From Clostridiales bacterium (GTDB taxonomy: Bacteria > Bacillota > Clostridia > Lachnospirales > Lachnospiraceae): DNA of 7,577 nucleotides. The stretch lies in NCBI GenBank assembly GCA_021203285.1, contig JAJQBM010000149.1, positions 1 through 7,577 of the forward strand. The letters are read 5' to 3'. Every line of letters begins with the position of its first letter. Position 1 is the first letter of the stretch. The notes beneath the pieces are model-generated. The model was not told the origin of the DNA and made no database searches. It worked only from the letters and a program-made list of their open reading frames with translations. Of this stretch, positions 7,397 to 7,577 are shown piece by piece. Made by a program: the position numbers and the translations under genes.

Positions 7397-7402
7397 CACC
7401 TC
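7397..7402 (-). promoter_or_regulatory. Ribosome binding site of the ABC transporter gene
   Basis: GAGGTG on the minus strand lies 5 bases before ATG 7391-7389. This fixes the start at [11 protein letters not shown], the usual beginning of an ABC ATPase, and excludes the 40-residue upstream extension. Confidence 0.8.
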
Positions 7403-7411
7403 GAAAACACT

Positions 7412-7423
7412 TTACTACAGTAA
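7412..7423. promoter_or_regulatory. Candidate operator dyad in the ABC gene leader
   Basis: TTACT-AC-AGTAA is a perfect 5-2-5 inverted repeat between the predicted transcription start and the ribosome binding site. Its minus-strand form contains TGTAGTA, the half-site type bound by BlaI/MecI-family repressors, but a full BlaI site is not present. It could also be a weak leader hairpin. Confidence 0.3.
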
Positions 7424-7445
7424 GATAACACCGTCGGTTTATTTT

Positions 7446-7459
7446 TACACTTTTGTGTA
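7446..7459. promoter_or_regulatory. Candidate operator dyad at the ABC gene transcription start
   Basis: TACAC-AAAA-GTGTA (minus strand) is a perfect 5-4-5 inverted repeat that overlaps the last base of the -10 box and covers the predicted start site near 7452. A repressor bound here would block the promoter. TACA/TGTA half-sites recall CopY/BlaI-type operators, but those have a 2-base spacing between TACA and TGTA, while here it is 6. Confidence 0.4.
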
Positions 7460-7486
7460 TTATAATACCTGCGTCACCAATTTCAA
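7459..7486 (-). promoter_or_regulatory. Sigma-A promoter of the ABC transporter gene
   Basis: On the minus strand TTGAAA (7486-7481) and TATAAT (7464-7459) are separated by 16 bases. Transcription is expected near 7452, giving a leader of about 60 bases before ATG 7391. The gene appears to be transcribed alone, ending at the hairpin at 3842-3870. Confidence 0.7.
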
Positions 7487-7577
7487 GTCCCAATATGATG
7501 TAACTGGGCATTATTACTCACATTCCCGTCTTTAGGATTTAGCACTATATTATTTTGGGGTTAATTAAAAAGGCACA

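Noticed and set aside
7392..7511. 40-residue N-terminal extension of the ABC protein from ATG 7511
   Set aside because: It runs through the promoter, the predicted start site and the ribosome binding site. ABC ATPases of this class begin close to [11 protein letters not shown].
7487..7577. Possible gene or regulatory element at the right edge
   Set aside because: All six frames contain stops. Only a 4-bp CCCA/TGGG pairing and AT-rich sequence are seen, which is not enough to call a feature.

Overview
The window looks like a piece of a Firmicutes genome, most likely a Clostridia/Lachnospiraceae-type gut anaerobe. This is inferred from medium GC content, strong GGAGG-type ribosome binding sites, TTG and apparent CTG starts, near-consensus sigma-A promoters, a Crp/Fnr regulator next to a MATE pump, and a very large MacB-like ABC protein with a huge serine/methionine-rich outer region. 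No mobile element, RNA gene, CRISPR array or integration site was seen.

Left part, plus strand (1-1587): the last 42 codons of a Crp/Fnr-type regulator (winged-helix end) overlap by one base the start of a MATE-family multidrug exporter. The MATE reading frame breaks at a run of seven A after codon 306 (A AAA AAG at 1042-1048) and continues in the -1 frame. A second run of seven A lies near the expected C-terminus; one extra A there would create a natural stop at 1455-1457. Homopolymer undercalling or a real frameshift is the simplest explanation. However, the first site is also an in-phase -1 slippery heptamer directly followed by a 12-bp stem-loop, so frameshift expression deserves a check.

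Middle part, plus strand (1541-3791): a near-consensus promoter (TTGAAA, 17 bp, TATAAT) drives a two-gene unit. The first gene is a duplicated DUF1538 membrane protein starting at TTG 1592. The second is a protein made of two fused PII-like halves, apparently starting at CTG 3120, one base after the first gene's stop. Tight coupling suggests that the soluble PII-like protein controls or senses the state of the membrane protein. To my knowledge neither partner has an assigned substrate or ligand.

Right part, minus strand (7391-3888): a single 1167-residue ABC transporter gene fuses an ATPase to a four-helix MacB/FtsX-type permease, with about 730 residues outside the membrane between TM1 and TM2. 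This outer region holds a perfect 42-bp tandem duplication, an older internal duplication of about 55 residues, pentapeptide-like repeats and a long methionine-stripe helix region. Its promoter (TTGAAA, 16 bp, TATAAT at 7486-7459) carries two small dyads that could be operators. A hairpin at 3842-3870 separates this gene from the convergent PII-like gene. The last ~90 bases are non-coding.
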